Source: Adineta ricciae
Lineage: Eukaryota; Rotifera; Eurotatoria; Adinetida; Adinetidae
Assembly: GCA_905250025.1 (NCBI GenBank)
Contig: CAJNOJ010000011.1
Span: 501,287 to 565,286, forward strand
Reading direction: 5' to 3'
DNA length: 64,000 nt
Shown here piece after piece: positions 63,442 to 64,000 of the stretch; position 1 is the first letter of the stretch; each line of letters begins with the position of its first letter. Under the pieces are notes generated by a model. The model saw only the letters and a list, made by a program, of their open reading frames with translations, made no database searches and was not told where the DNA came from. The position numbers were made by a program, and so were the translations under genes.

Positions 63442-64000
63442 GCTTATCTTCTCATATTCGTTTGACTTGAGTTGGAACGTTCGGTGACTGAGTCTTGTCA
63501 GTGTCACTACTAGTTAACATCTAAAAATGTTGATTGTTAGATCAATATTTATTCTGTTTTTTTTTTATATCGAAAAAAAAACGAAAGAAAACATACGATT
63601 GCATAATACAATAAAATCATGTTAAAAGAAAACGAAAGTCTATCAATAGGATTTCTACTAAAAAGGAAAAGAAAGAGTGACAGGATAGAAATGAATAGTG
63701 AGCAAAGCAGACAGTCATTTTTCTTCTAGCCTTGACATTGCCAATTGATGAAAATAGTTTGACAATGCGAAGATCGAATCTAGGAGTACTTCGAAAGAGA
63801 AAGAAGGAAGGAGAAGGAAGAATCGCTATAGTAAGAGATCAAATATTTGTAGTGATATGTTACCACAGAGCAAAACAAAGAACGACTGTGTTCAGTCTAC
63901 TGCGATCGATTCGTTCTCTCTCTCTCTCTCTCGTCCCTTTCATTTCTTTTCTTTCAGACGCAAATCATCATCGAACAGCATCAATAATCCGATGATAAGC
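63442..64000. other. 5' flank of MAGI
   Basis: 559 bp without a supported gene. It may contain the MAGI 5' UTR and promoter, plus a (CT)n tract at 63915-63932. Confidence 0.45.
63915..63932. repeat. (TC)n dinucleotide repeat
   Basis: Nine uninterrupted TC units in the MAGI upstream flank near the right edge of the window. Confidence 0.8.

Overview
The window is nuclear DNA from a small-genome animal, most probably a bdelloid rotifer. The genes are clearly metazoan (UBE3A, FLCN, MAGI, SSR2, a nuclear receptor, rhodopsin-type GPCRs, a Cys-loop receptor, claudin-like proteins). They are densely packed and split by many introns of about 45-60 bp with GT..AG ends and AT-rich interiors. Bdelloid origin is an inference. 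It rests on the tiny introns, the intronless F-box/leucine-rich protein, and two genes that look fungal rather than animal (an NCS1/Fcy2-type permease fragment and an intronless coiled-coil protein). I built the gene models by joining open frames at splice sites and checking the joined protein against the known family.

Layout. 1-8 kb: 3' end of eIF3j, a four-finger C2H2 protein, an orphan GPCR, RNF141 (-), ALYREF. 8-14 kb: a full UBE3A in 13 exons, RIIAD1 (-), the truncated permease (-). 14-18 kb: F-box protein, BTB protein with an unusual C-terminal half. 18.6-24.7 kb: three tightly spaced same-strand genes, XRCC1, PUF60 and PDSS2. 25-34.6 kb: claudin-like tetraspan, TBATA/SPATIAL (-), nicotinic-type Cys-loop subunit, FMRFamide-receptor-like GPCR. 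34.8-43 kb: a claudin-like protein with a repeat tail and SSR2 (both -), nuclear receptor, FLCN, an SDR dehydrogenase, the fungal-like coiled-coil protein (-). 43.8-50 kb: GPCR (-), a 2.4 kb gene-poor stretch, EIF2B5 (-). 51-58 kb: MRPL2, torsin-like AAA+ protein, a small unknown ORF (-), eEF1A (-), PIGP (-). 58.3-63.4 kb: a MAGI scaffold (-) with six PDZ domains.

Most genes are unrelated housekeeping or signalling genes, so the neighbourhood does not describe one pathway. Some same-strand neighbours sit only 100-200 bp apart, with a polyA signal or polypyrimidine-AG acceptor and no matching donor between them (XRCC1/PUF60/PDSS2, MRPL2/torsin, SSR2/claudin-like). This fits the spliced-leader trans-splicing known in bdelloids and may mark small polycistronic units. 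There are two single-N positions. The one at 56235 sits inside an exact 221-bp duplication of the eEF1A first exon and is almost certainly an assembly artefact. The one at 62444 hides missing exons of MAGI. I found no CRISPR array, rRNA, convincing tRNA, intact transposon or viral gene.
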